Source: Lysobacteraceae bacterium
GTDB taxonomy: Bacteria > Pseudomonadota > Gammaproteobacteria > Xanthomonadales > Xanthomonadaceae
Assembly (NCBI GenBank): GCA_028293685.1
Contig: JAQGOI010000138.1
Coordinates: 1 to 9,386 of the forward strand
Length of the DNA: 9,386 bases
Direction: 5' to 3'
Part shown: piece after piece, positions 1 to 9,386 of the stretch
Numbering within the stretch: the stretch's first letter is position 1
Layout: every line of letters starts with the position of its first letter
Notes under the pieces: generated by a model
Seen by the model: only the letters and a program-made list of their open reading frames with translations
Database searches by the model: none
What the model was told of the DNA's origin: nothing
Made by a program: the position numbers and the translations under genes

Positions 1-1393
1 CGTACGTCCCGTTGGGCCAGGTCTACGGTGCCGAGCCTTCGGCCCGCAGGTAGAAGGAGTGGTTCGACGGACCCGACGAATAATGCACGTCGAGGGAGCC
101 GACCCCGCTCTACCACCAGTTCACCGAGCCGCCCGCGCCTTCGAGTTGCGGGTTGTACATGTAGCGGAACGCCTTGCTGTAGCCCGGGTTGCTGAGATAC
201 AGCATTTCGCCGATCTCGTAATCCGGCTGATCCTTCGGGGAGTTGACGGCGAACTCGACCATGGTGCCGACGATGTCGGAGTTCGATTCGTTCAAGCCCC
301 CCGAGTCACCGGAGTAGGTCAGGTTGGCGGGACGGCTGGTCACGCCGTGGCTCATTTCGTGGCCGGCCACGTCGAGGTTGACGAGCGGCCCGTAGGTGAC
401 GCCGTCGCCGTCGCCGAAGGTCATGCAGAAGCACGCATCGGACCAGAACGCATTGACGTAGTTGCGGCCGTAATGGACCTTGCTCAGGGCACCCTTGCCG
501 TCATTGGCGATACCGTTGCGGCCGAAGGCGTTCTTGTAGTAATCCCAGGTCGCGGCGACGCCAAAATGGGCATCGGTCGCGGCGGAGGCGCGGTCGGAGT
601 TGAGCCCCGAACCCCAGACGTTGTCGGCGTCGCTGAAGATCGCGCCGGTCCCGTTTGTGCTGCCGTTCAAATCGGTGGTGTAGCCGCCACCGCGGCTCAG
701 GTCCTTCATCTGGTACCCGGTGGTCGAAGTGCACTTGGTGGTGCCAATCGATTCCGCCCCGTCATAGAGCGTGTTGCCGGTGCCCACCGCGGCGGTGCCG
801 GTGCAGATCGTTGCACCGCCGGGCTTGCCGGTTTCGATCGTGTCCCACTTGTCCATCAGGCGGCCGGTCCGGGCATCGACGATGTAGTGCATGTCGGTCG
901 GCGTCTGGTCCGCCTTCAATCCGGCGAACACCACTTCGTGCGCCAGGGTCGGCGCAACGTTCCGGGCATAGATCACCAGGCGCGACGTCGGCGTGCCGGT
1001 GAACCCGGTACCGAAGCGCGAACCCGCCTCGACGATCGCCTGGTTGGCGCTGATGGTCGGAGTGATGTCCGGACGGCCGGTGGTCTTCAGGGTGAGGCTG
1101 GTCGCCAGCAGTTGGCCGTTGCGCGAATGCACCACGATGTCGCCACCCAGAACGGGCAGGCCGCGGTAGGTGCGGTCGAAGCGGACGTGTTCAGTGCCAT
1201 TGCGATCGACAATGGTGTCCTTGGCGATGAAACGATCGGCGTCGGCCCGCTTGGTCGTGGCCGCATGGGTGTCGATCAGACCGAGCGCGCGCAGGGCGGC
1301 CGGGGATTGCGAAGAAGCCGCGGCGAAGGCCGAAACGGGCAGTGCAAGCGCGGTCACAACCGCCATGCTGAGAAGGCGAGTCTGCAAAGTCAT
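1..1393 (-). pseudogene. M4 (thermolysin-like) secreted zinc metalloprotease, interrupted by two in-frame TAG codons; partial, runs off the left edge
   Basis: The ATG at 1391-1393 has an AGGGGA ribosome site 8 nt upstream. It opens a signal peptide (residues 1 to about 24, hydrophobic core then an AFA-A cleavage site), followed by an FTP/PepSY-like propeptide (about 30-180) and the catalytic domain. Visible zinc site: H345-E-M-S-H349 with catalytic E346, then GLNES with the third ligand E369. The frame stops at TAG (110-112) after residue 427, in GGSVNWW. Past that codon the same frame still reads SGVGSLDVHYSSGPSNHSFY, the conserved M4 segment holding the second catalytic His (codon at 83-85; thermolysin His231). 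A second in-frame TAG lies at 23-25, and the frame stays open to the window edge. A product ending at 110 would lack this His and the rest of the C-terminal domain, so it should be inactive. Family knowledge: such enzymes are exported and self-process. I infer a recent pseudogene; sequence error or readthrough are alternatives. An upstream in-frame ATG at 1475-1477 is less likely because it would precede the signal peptide by 28 polar residues. Confidence 0.8.
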
Positions 1394-1401
1394 TCCTGAA
1401 G

Positions 1402-1407
1402 TCCCCT
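1402..1407 (-). promoter_or_regulatory. Ribosome binding site of the M4 protease gene
   Basis: Read on the minus strand this is AGGGGA, 8 nt before the ATG at 1391-1393. It decides the start in favour of this ATG, which directly precedes the signal peptide, over the in-frame ATG 84 bases upstream. Confidence 0.6.
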
Positions 1408-1497
1408 GGAGTGTTGGCAAAATGGGCCGGTGCGGCCGGCTGAAGTGAGAACACCTCGTTGCATGGCAGGAGGTCAACCGGCGGCGTCGGATACAGG

Positions 1498-1524
1498 GAC
1501 TTACCGGGCGAGCGGCAGTAAGTC
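1498..1524. repeat. Inverted repeat with 7-bp perfect arms in the divergent intergenic region
   Basis: GACTTAC (1498-1504) and GTAAGTC (1518-1524) are perfect inverse complements separated by 13 bp, with arm centres 20 bp apart, about two helical turns. It lies between the minus-strand protease gene and the plus-strand oxidoreductase operon, where an operator for either would sit. No regulator is encoded in the window. A 7-bp match can arise by chance, so the role is unproven. Confidence 0.3.
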
Positions 1525-1631
1525 AGGCGGCCGCAGGGCTGTCATGTTGCGGCGCGTCAATACGGTTCAGCTATCTGACCTGTGCTTGGGTAGTGTGATG
1601 GGCGCCTCGCTTTGAAAGACGATCTGAACAC

Positions 1632-1635
1632 GGAG
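1632..1635 (+). promoter_or_regulatory. Ribosome binding site selecting the TTG start of the FAD oxidoreductase
   Basis: GGAG lies 8 nt before TTG at 1644-1646. No in-frame ATG precedes the dinucleotide-binding motif, and the nearby ATG at 1636 is in another frame, so this site makes TTG the best start. Confidence 0.6.
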
Positions 1636-1643
1636 ATGGTGCG

Positions 1644-2912
1644 TTGCACAACGAAACACCAGACGTGGTGATCATTGGGGGAGGCGTCATCGGACTGGCG
1701 TGCGGGCTGGCGCTGCAGCATGCAGGGCGCCAGGTCACGGTGCTCGAAGCGGGCGTAGCCGGCTGTGGCAGCTCGCATGGCAATTGCGGAACCATCACTC
1801 CCAGCCACGCCATGCCGCTGGCCGGACCAGGGACGGTCGCCCGCGCAGTGCGCTGGATGCTGACGCCCGACGCGCCGCTCTATGTGCGGCCGCGGCTGGA
1901 TCCACTGCTCTGGGCGTGGTTGTTGCAGTTGGCTGGGCGCTGCAACACGACGGACTGGTTGGACGCTGGAAAGGCGAAGGCCGCCATCCTGATGGCGTCA
2001 CGGCAACAGCTGTCCGACTGGATCGCCCGGTACCAGCTCGATTGCGAATTCGCCGCGATCGGCACCGACCATGTCTTTCGCAGCGAAGCTGCCCTGGTCG
2101 CGTTCGATCGGGACTTGCCCGTATTGGCCGACCTCGGCATCGCCAGCGAGCACATCGGCGGTCCCCACTACCTGCTCCAGGAGCCTTCGGTGCGTGAAGG
2201 CGTTGTCGGCGCGGTGCATTTTCCGGGGGACGCCAGCCTGCGCCCGGACCGGTTCGTTGCCGAACTCGCGCGGGCACTGCGGGAGGAGGGCGGGCGCATC
2301 GTCGAGCATTGCCCGGTCGATGGCGTCAGCGGCCGCGGTGACGCCATGCGCGTGCATGCGGCCGGTGCAACGTACGAGGCTCGCGACGTCGTGCTCGCGG
2401 TTGGCGCGTGGAGCCCGCGCCTGGGGCGGGCGTTGCTGCCGGGACTGGACGTGCTGCGCAGGGTCATGCAGCCGGGCAAGGGCTACTCGATCACCTACGA
2501 CCGCCCCGTGCTTACCCCGCGGCGCCCGCTGGTGCTGCACGAACGCAGCGTGTGCGTCACCAGCTGGGAACATGGGTTCCGCCTGGGCAGCACGATGGAG
2601 TTTTCCGGGTACGACGCGTCGCTCAACCGGCGCAGGCTGGACGCGCTGGAACGTGGCGCGCGCGAGTACCTGCGCGAGCCGACGGGTGCGACAGTCACCG
2701 AGGAATGGTATGGCTGGCGTCCCATGACCAGTGACGATCTGCCGATCATCGGGGCGGTTCCCGGACAGCCGCATCTGTGGCTGGCGACAGGCCATGGCAT
2801 GCTCGGTGTCAGCATGAGCGCCACCACGGCAGAATTGATCGCCCACCTCATCACCGGTCGCGCGCCGCCGATCGATCCGGCGCCTTATCGACTCGAACGG
2901 TTCCCGGCGTGA
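1644..2912 (+). CDS. FAD-dependent D-amino-acid dehydrogenase/oxidase family protein (DadA-like)
   Basis: This 422-residue protein belongs to the DAO superfamily of FAD enzymes that oxidise secondary or D-amino acids to imino acids. The N-terminal ADP-binding motif is seen as DVVIIGGGVIGLACG (residues 7-21), followed by E35 in VLEAG, which should bind the ribose. A SSHGNCGTITPSHAMPLAGPG stretch (about 43-62) resembles DadA and D-hydroxyproline dehydrogenase relatives. The C-terminal FAD half has GWRPMTSDDLPIIG (357-370) and GHGMLGVSMS (383-392). Length is normal for the family. Translation starts at TTG, supported by GGAG 8 nt upstream. Its TGA stop overlaps the GTG start of glutathione reductase as GTGA, so the two are probably translationally coupled. 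I see no signal peptide; DadA-type enzymes are usually peripheral on the inner membrane and pass electrons to the respiratory chain. The substrate cannot be read from sequence: D-alanine, D-hydroxyproline and other D-amino acids are all possible, so no gene symbol is given. Confidence 0.85.
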   Translation: MHNETPDVVIIGGGVIGLACGLALQHAGRQVTVLEAGVAGCGSSHGNCGTITPSHAMPLAGPGTVARAVRWMLTPDAPLYVRPRLDPLLWAWLLQLAGRCNTTDWLDAGKAKAAILMASRQQLSDWIARYQLDCEFAAIGTDHVFRSEAALVAFDRDLPVLADLGIASEHIGGPHYLLQEPSVREGVVGAVHFPGDASLRPDRFVAELARALREEGGRIVEHCPVDGVSGRGDAMRVHAAGATYEARDVVLAVGAWSPRLGRALLPGLDVLRRVMQPGKGYSITYDRPVLTPRRPLVLHERSVCVTSWEHGFRLGSTMEFSGYDASLNRRRLDALERGAREYLREPTGATVTEEWYGWRPMTSDDLPIIGAVPGQPHLWLATGHGMLGVSMSATTAELIAHLITGRAPPIDPAPYRLERFPA

Positions 2913-4267
2913 CCAGCGACTTCGACCTCGTCGTCCTGGGTGGCGGTTCCGGTGGCCTTGCGGCAGCATTTCGAGCGGCGAGCCACGGTGCCCGCGTCGC
3001 GCTGATCGCGGAAGGCCCGCTGGGCGGAACGTGCGTCAATGTCGGTTGCGTACCCAAAAAGGCGATGTGGCTGGCCGCCGATCTGTCGCACCGGATCCAG
3101 CTGGCGCGGGAACTGGGCTTCGATCTTCCGGCAGCGCCTGTCACCCTGGACTGGCCGACGTTCATTACGCATCGCGAGCGGTACATCGCCAATATCCACA
3201 CCAGTTACCAGCAACGTCTGGATGCCGCCGGCATCGCCGTGTTGCCGCTGCGCGGCCGGTTGATGCCCGAAGGACGGATCCAGTGCAACGACGGTGTGCG
3301 CGTGGCCGCGCCGGCGATCGTGATCGCGACCGGCGGCCGACCCCGCCGTCCGCTTATCCCAGGCGTGGAGCTGGGCATCGATTCGGACGGTTTCTTTGGT
3401 TTGCGCGCAGCGCCCGCACGGGTGGCGGTCATCGGCGCGGGATACATCGCCGTGGAACTGGCGGGCGTGCTGCAGTCGCTGGGCAGCAGGGTCGACGTCT
3501 TCGTGCGTAAGCGTCGCCTGCTGGAAAGTTTCGACGAAGACCTGGGCGCGCAACTGGTGGAAGACCAGCGGCAGCATGGCATCCATTGCCATTTCAACTA
3601 CACGCTGGCCTCGTTGCACGCAGGCCAGGCCGGGCAGGTTGTGTTGCGCGACACCCACAACCGCGACACGGAGCCGTTCGATGCCGTGATCCTGGCCACC
3701 GGACGCGTGCCCAACAGCGACGACATGGGGCTGGAAGATGCGGGTGTGGCGCTGGATGCAGCCGGGCGCATCGTGGTCGATGCACTGCAGGCCACCACCG
3801 TGCAGGGCGTCTATGCCATCGGCGACGTGGCATCGGACATCGCGCTGACGCCGGTGGCCATCGCCGCCGCGCGTCGCTTGATGGATCGCCTGTTCGGTGG
3901 CCAGCCCGAGGCGAAACTGGACTACGCCGACATCGCTACGGTCGTGTTTTCGCATCCGCCCATCGGCAAGGTGGGCTTGACCGAAACCGAGGCGCGACTG
4001 CAGTTCGGCGATGCCGTCCGCGTCTATCGCTCCAGCTTCCGGCCGATGCTGCATGCGCTGGCCGAATCGCCGCAGCGCAGCCTGTTCAAGCTGGTGTGCG
4101 TTGGCGACGACGAACGTGTTGTCGGCATCCACCTGCTGGGCGAAAGTGCCGATGAAATCCTGCAGGGGTTCGCGGTGGCGCTGAAGCGTGGCCTGCACAA
4201 GCGCGACCTGGACGACACCGTCGCGATCCATCCGACGTCCGCCGAGGAACTGGTGCTGATGCGATGA
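2909..4267 (+). CDS. gor: Glutathione-disulfide reductase
   Basis: Glutathione reductase uses NADPH and FAD to turn glutathione disulfide into two glutathiones in the cytoplasm. The 452-residue product has the FAD motif GGGSGG (11-16), the redox disulfide in GGTCVNVGCVPKK (C42 and C47), the pyridine-nucleotide motif GAGYIAVELAG (176-186), a GDVA motif near 310, and the C-terminal catalytic pair in HPTSAEE (H441, E446). These segments and the FSHPPIG stretch match E. coli Gor closely, and the length is near the usual 450. One odd point: after the nucleotide motif the sequence is VRKRRLLESFD, so the first of the two NADPH-binding arginines is kept (R200) but the second, R204 in E. coli, is E206. 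R202 and R203 might compensate. The GTG start gives the expected N-terminus and overlaps the upstream stop (GTGA); its own stop overlaps the hutG ATG (ATGA). I see no strong ribosome site, in keeping with coupled translation. Confidence 0.94.
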   Translation: MTSDFDLVVLGGGSGGLAAAFRAASHGARVALIAEGPLGGTCVNVGCVPKKAMWLAADLSHRIQLARELGFDLPAAPVTLDWPTFITHRERYIANIHTSYQQRLDAAGIAVLPLRGRLMPEGRIQCNDGVRVAAPAIVIATGGRPRRPLIPGVELGIDSDGFFGLRAAPARVAVIGAGYIAVELAGVLQSLGSRVDVFVRKRRLLESFDEDLGAQLVEDQRQHGIHCHFNYTLASLHAGQAGQVVLRDTHNRDTEPFDAVILATGRVPNSDDMGLEDAGVALDAAGRIVVDALQATTVQGVYAIGDVASDIALTPVAIAAARRLMDRLFGGQPEAKLDYADIATVVFSHPPIGKVGLTETEARLQFGDAVRVYRSSFRPMLHALAESPQRSLFKLVCVGDDERVVGIHLLGESADEILQGFAVALKRGLHKRDLDDTVAIHPTSAEELVLMR

Positions 4268-5061
4268 GCGGCGACGATACCTTTACATTGCAGCGCGGCA
4301 CCGCGCCATTGCTGGTCAGCCTGCCGCACGACGGCAGCGTGATTCCCGGGCAACTGGCGTCACGGATGGAACCATCCGCGCGAACGGCCCCCGACACCGA
4401 CTGGCACGTCGCCCGCCTGTACGCTGTCGCGCGCGATCTTGGTGCGAGCGTGCTGATCCCGCGCCATTCGCGCTACGTCGTCGATCTGAACCGTCCGCCG
4501 GACGACGTTTCGCTGTATCCCGGACAGAACACCACCGGACTGTGCCCGATCGTGCAGTTCAGCGGCGCGCCGATCTATCGCGATGGCGAGCAGCCGTCGT
4601 CCCATGAGATCCAGGAGCGCATCGATCGTTACTGGCGCCCTTATCACGCTGCACTGGCTGCCGAACTGCAGCGGTTGCGCGCCATGCACGGCCGCGCCGT
4701 ATTGTGGGAAGGCCATTCCATCCGCGGCGAGTGTCCGTTCCTGTTCGACGGCCGATTGCCCGACCTCAACCTGGGCACCGCCAGTGGCGCCAGTTGTTCG
4801 CCGTCGTTGCAGGCCGCCCTTGAATCAGTGCTGGCCGCGCAGGACGCCTGCGATTTCGTCGCCAACGGACGCTTCAAGGGCGGCTACATTACCCGGCACT
4901 ACGGCGATCCAGCGCACGGCATCGATGCCGTGCAGCTGGAGATCAGCCAGCGCATCTACATGGATGAAGAGACGTTTGTCTTCGACGAGGCAAAAGCCGG
5001 GAGCGTTCAGGGCGTGATTCGCGATCTGCTTCGGGCCGCGCTGTTGTGGGAGCGGCTTTAG
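4264..5061 (+). CDS. hutG: N-formylglutamate deformylase (N-formylglutamate amidohydrolase)
   Basis: HutG hydrolyses N-formyl-L-glutamate to formate and L-glutamate, the last step of the five-step histidine degradation route. The 265-residue product carries the family signatures PHDG (21-24), DTDWH (44-48), SRYVVDLNRPPDD (69-81), EGHSIR (149-154) and FDGRLPDLNLGT (161-172), which hold the probable metal ligands and substrate contacts. Length fits the family. The ATG overlaps the gor stop as ATGA, so translation is probably coupled. No hutH, hutU, hutI or hutF is present in the window, which is unusual because hutG normally sits among them. Codons 261-265 (LWERL) and the TAG stop lie inside the left arm of a REP doublet, so the natural C-terminus seems to have been rewritten or capped by that repeat. 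A related deformylase with a different N-formyl substrate is possible, but the signature match favours HutG. Confidence 0.92.
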   Translation: MSGDDTFTLQRGTAPLLVSLPHDGSVIPGQLASRMEPSARTAPDTDWHVARLYAVARDLGASVLIPRHSRYVVDLNRPPDDVSLYPGQNTTGLCPIVQFSGAPIYRDGEQPSSHEIQERIDRYWRPYHAALAAELQRLRAMHGRAVLWEGHSIRGECPFLFDGRLPDLNLGTASGASCSPSLQAALESVLAAQDACDFVANGRFKGGYITRHYGDPAHGIDAVQLEISQRIYMDEETFVFDEAKAGSVQGVIRDLLRAALLWERL

Positions 5062-5121
5062 CCGCGAGCTCTTTCCGGTCGCGCAACTGCAAACAGCTCG
5101 CGGCTAGAGCCGCTTCCACAA
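5044..5121. repeat. REP doublet (REPIN-like) inverted repeat between convergent hutG and parE
   Basis: Two 31-bp arms, 5044-5074 and 5091-5121, are inverse complements with three mismatches, around a 16-bp loop. Each arm begins TTGTGG and contains its own small palindrome: GCGGCT-TT-AGCCGC at 5052-5065 and GCGGCT-AG-AGCCGC at 5100-5113. This is the look of REP sequences dispersed in many Pseudomonas, Stenotrophomonas and Xanthomonas-group genomes and mobilised by REP-associated tyrosine transposases (RAYTs); none is encoded here. The hutG stop (5059-5061) lies inside the left arm, and parE stops 14 bp past the right arm. The folded RNA could end or protect both convergent transcripts, but neither side has a U-run, so it is not a canonical intrinsic terminator. 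Confidence 0.85.
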
Positions 5122-5134
5122 AAGCCCCCTAAAG

Positions 5135-8915
<3,781 letters not shown>

Positions 8916-8916
8916 T

Positions 8917-8926
8917 TGCTCCTACA
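8917..8926 (-). repeat. Possible REP half-site remnant between pyrG and kdsA
   Basis: On the minus strand this reads TGTAGGAGCA, resembling the first bases of the common REP head in this bacterial group (TGTAGGAGC or TGTGGGAGC; compare the repeat at 5044). It stops after about 9 matching bases and has no palindromic core, so chance is a real possibility. Confidence 0.25.
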
Positions 8927-8930
8927 GGGG
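8926..8930 (+). promoter_or_regulatory. Ribosome binding site of kdsA
   Basis: AGGGG lies 7 nt before the ATG at 8938-8940 in the 22-bp gap after pyrG. It supports that start, which also gives the standard [11 protein letters not shown]-terminus of the family. Confidence 0.6.
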
Positions 8931-8937
8931 TTTGGGA

Positions 8938-9386
8938 ATGAACCTCTGCGGATTCGAGGTCGGCCTCGACAAACCGTTTTTCCTGATCGCCGGCCCGTGC
9001 GTCATCGAGTCCATGCAGTTGCAACTCGATACCGCTGGTGCCCTGAAGGAAATCACGGGAAAACTCGGCATTCCTTTCATCTTCAAGTCGAGTTTCGACA
9101 AGGCAAACCGCACGTCCGGCACCAGCTTTCGTGGACCCGGCGTGGAGGAAGGCCTGAAGGTCCTGGCTGAAGTCAAACGCCAGCTCGGCGTGCCGGTATT
9201 GACCGATGTCCACGAATACACGCCGATGGACGAAGTCGCCGCGGTCGTCGATGTGTTGCAGACGCCGGCATTCCTGTGCCGGCAGACGGACTTCATCCAG
9301 AAGGTCGCCAGTGCCGGCCGTCCGGTGAACATCAAGAAAGGCCAGTTCCTGTCGCCGTGGGAAATGAAGCACGTCTCGGCCAAGGC
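8938..9386 (+). CDS. kdsA: 3-deoxy-8-phosphooctulonate (KDO-8-phosphate) synthase, 5' part; runs off the right edge
   Basis: KdsA condenses phosphoenolpyruvate with arabinose-5-phosphate to give KDO-8-phosphate, the precursor of the KDO sugar of lipopolysaccharide inner core. The first 149 codons are present, about half of the usual 275-285. Visible family segments are [10 protein letters not shown] (16-25), [12 protein letters not shown] (49-60), [35 protein letters not shown] and [15 protein letters not shown]21 in AGPCVIES is the position that is Cys in metal-dependent enzymes such as that of Aquifex and Asn in the metal-independent E. coli enzyme, so this is most likely the metal-dependent class. 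The ATG has AGGGG 7 nt upstream and lies 22 bp after the pyrG stop, which suggests cotranscription. In related genomes eno usually follows, but that lies beyond the window. A full-length copy is assumed; nothing seen indicates disruption. Confidence 0.96.
   Translation, partial: MNLCGFEVGLDKPFFLIAGPCVIESMQLQLDTAGALKEITGKLGIPFIFKSSFDKANRTSGTSFRGPGVEEGLKVLAEVKRQLGVPVLTDVHEYTPMDEVAAVVDVLQTPAFLCRQTDFIQKVASAGRPVNIKKGQFLSPWEMKHVSAK

Noticed and set aside
110..1393. TAG reassigned to a sense codon in this organism
   Set aside because: hutG and parE end in TAG at the expected protein lengths; reading through the hutG TAG would add about 90 residues antisense to parE.
59..1399. 446-codon plus-strand open frame antisense to the protease gene
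   Set aside because: It mirrors a clear M4 protease frame, has no recognisable domain, is rich in Arg, Gly and Val as GC-rich shadow frames are, and has no convincing ribosome site.
1547..1577. Promoter TTGCGG with TATCTG before the oxidoreductase gene
   Set aside because: The spacing is 19 bp and the -10 match is poor, so it is not supported as a feature.
1564..1580. Inverted repeat GGTTCAG / CTGACC as an operator before the oxidoreductase
   Set aside because: The arms differ by one base in length and match over only a few bases; I cannot separate it from chance.
2885..4231. 448-codon minus-strand open frame antisense to gor
   Set aside because: gor is certain from motifs and length. The antisense product is His/Gln/Arg-rich with no family resemblance, a typical shadow of GC-rich codon use.

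Overview
This GC-rich, densely coding window looks like the chromosome of a gammaproteobacterium in the Xanthomonadaceae/Lysobacteraceae group (Lysobacter, Luteimonas or Xanthomonas relatives). The basis is the protein flavour of ParE, PyrG, glutathione reductase and KdsA, the pyrG-kdsA pair, a REP-type repeat with a GGGAGCGGCTTTAGCCGC core, and a Lysobacter-style M4 protease. This placement comes from recognising families, not from a search.

Layout. (1) Positions 1-1393, minus strand: 5' part of a secreted M4 (thermolysin-like) zinc metalloprotease gene. It is interrupted by two in-frame TAG codons, the first lying between the zinc-binding residues and the second catalytic histidine. (2) Positions 1394-1643: a 250-bp gap between divergent genes, with a 7-bp inverted repeat and the ribosome binding site that selects a TTG start. 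(3) Positions 1644-5061, plus strand: three genes with 4-base GTGA and ATGA stop/start overlaps. They encode a D-amino-acid dehydrogenase-like FAD oxidoreductase, glutathione reductase (gor) and N-formylglutamate deformylase (hutG). (4) Positions 5044-5121: a REP doublet (REPIN) between the convergent hutG and parE genes. Its left arm supplies the last five codons and the stop codon of hutG. (5) Positions 5135-7042, minus strand: parE, topoisomerase IV subunit B. (6) Positions 7043-7229: divergent parE/pyrG intergenic region with a probable pyrG -10 box and a cluster of small repeats. (7) Positions 7230-8915: pyrG, CTP synthase. (8) From 8938 to the window end: the start of kdsA (KDO-8-phosphate synthase, metal-dependent type), 22 bp after pyrG.

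How the genes work together. pyrG and kdsA form a conserved housekeeping unit: CTP is needed to activate KDO as CMP-KDO, and KdsA makes KDO-8-phosphate for lipopolysaccharide. parE stands alone in this window. The gor/hutG/oxidoreductase unit mixes disulfide reduction, the last step of one histidine-degradation route (yielding glutamate) and amine oxidation. Its coupling is clear from the overlaps, but a shared pathway is only a guess.

No clearly new multigene system was found. The observations most worth following are the doubly amber-interrupted protease, the REPIN that overlaps the hutG reading frame, the unusual gor operon, and a Glu at a position in glutathione reductase where an NADPH-binding Arg is usual.
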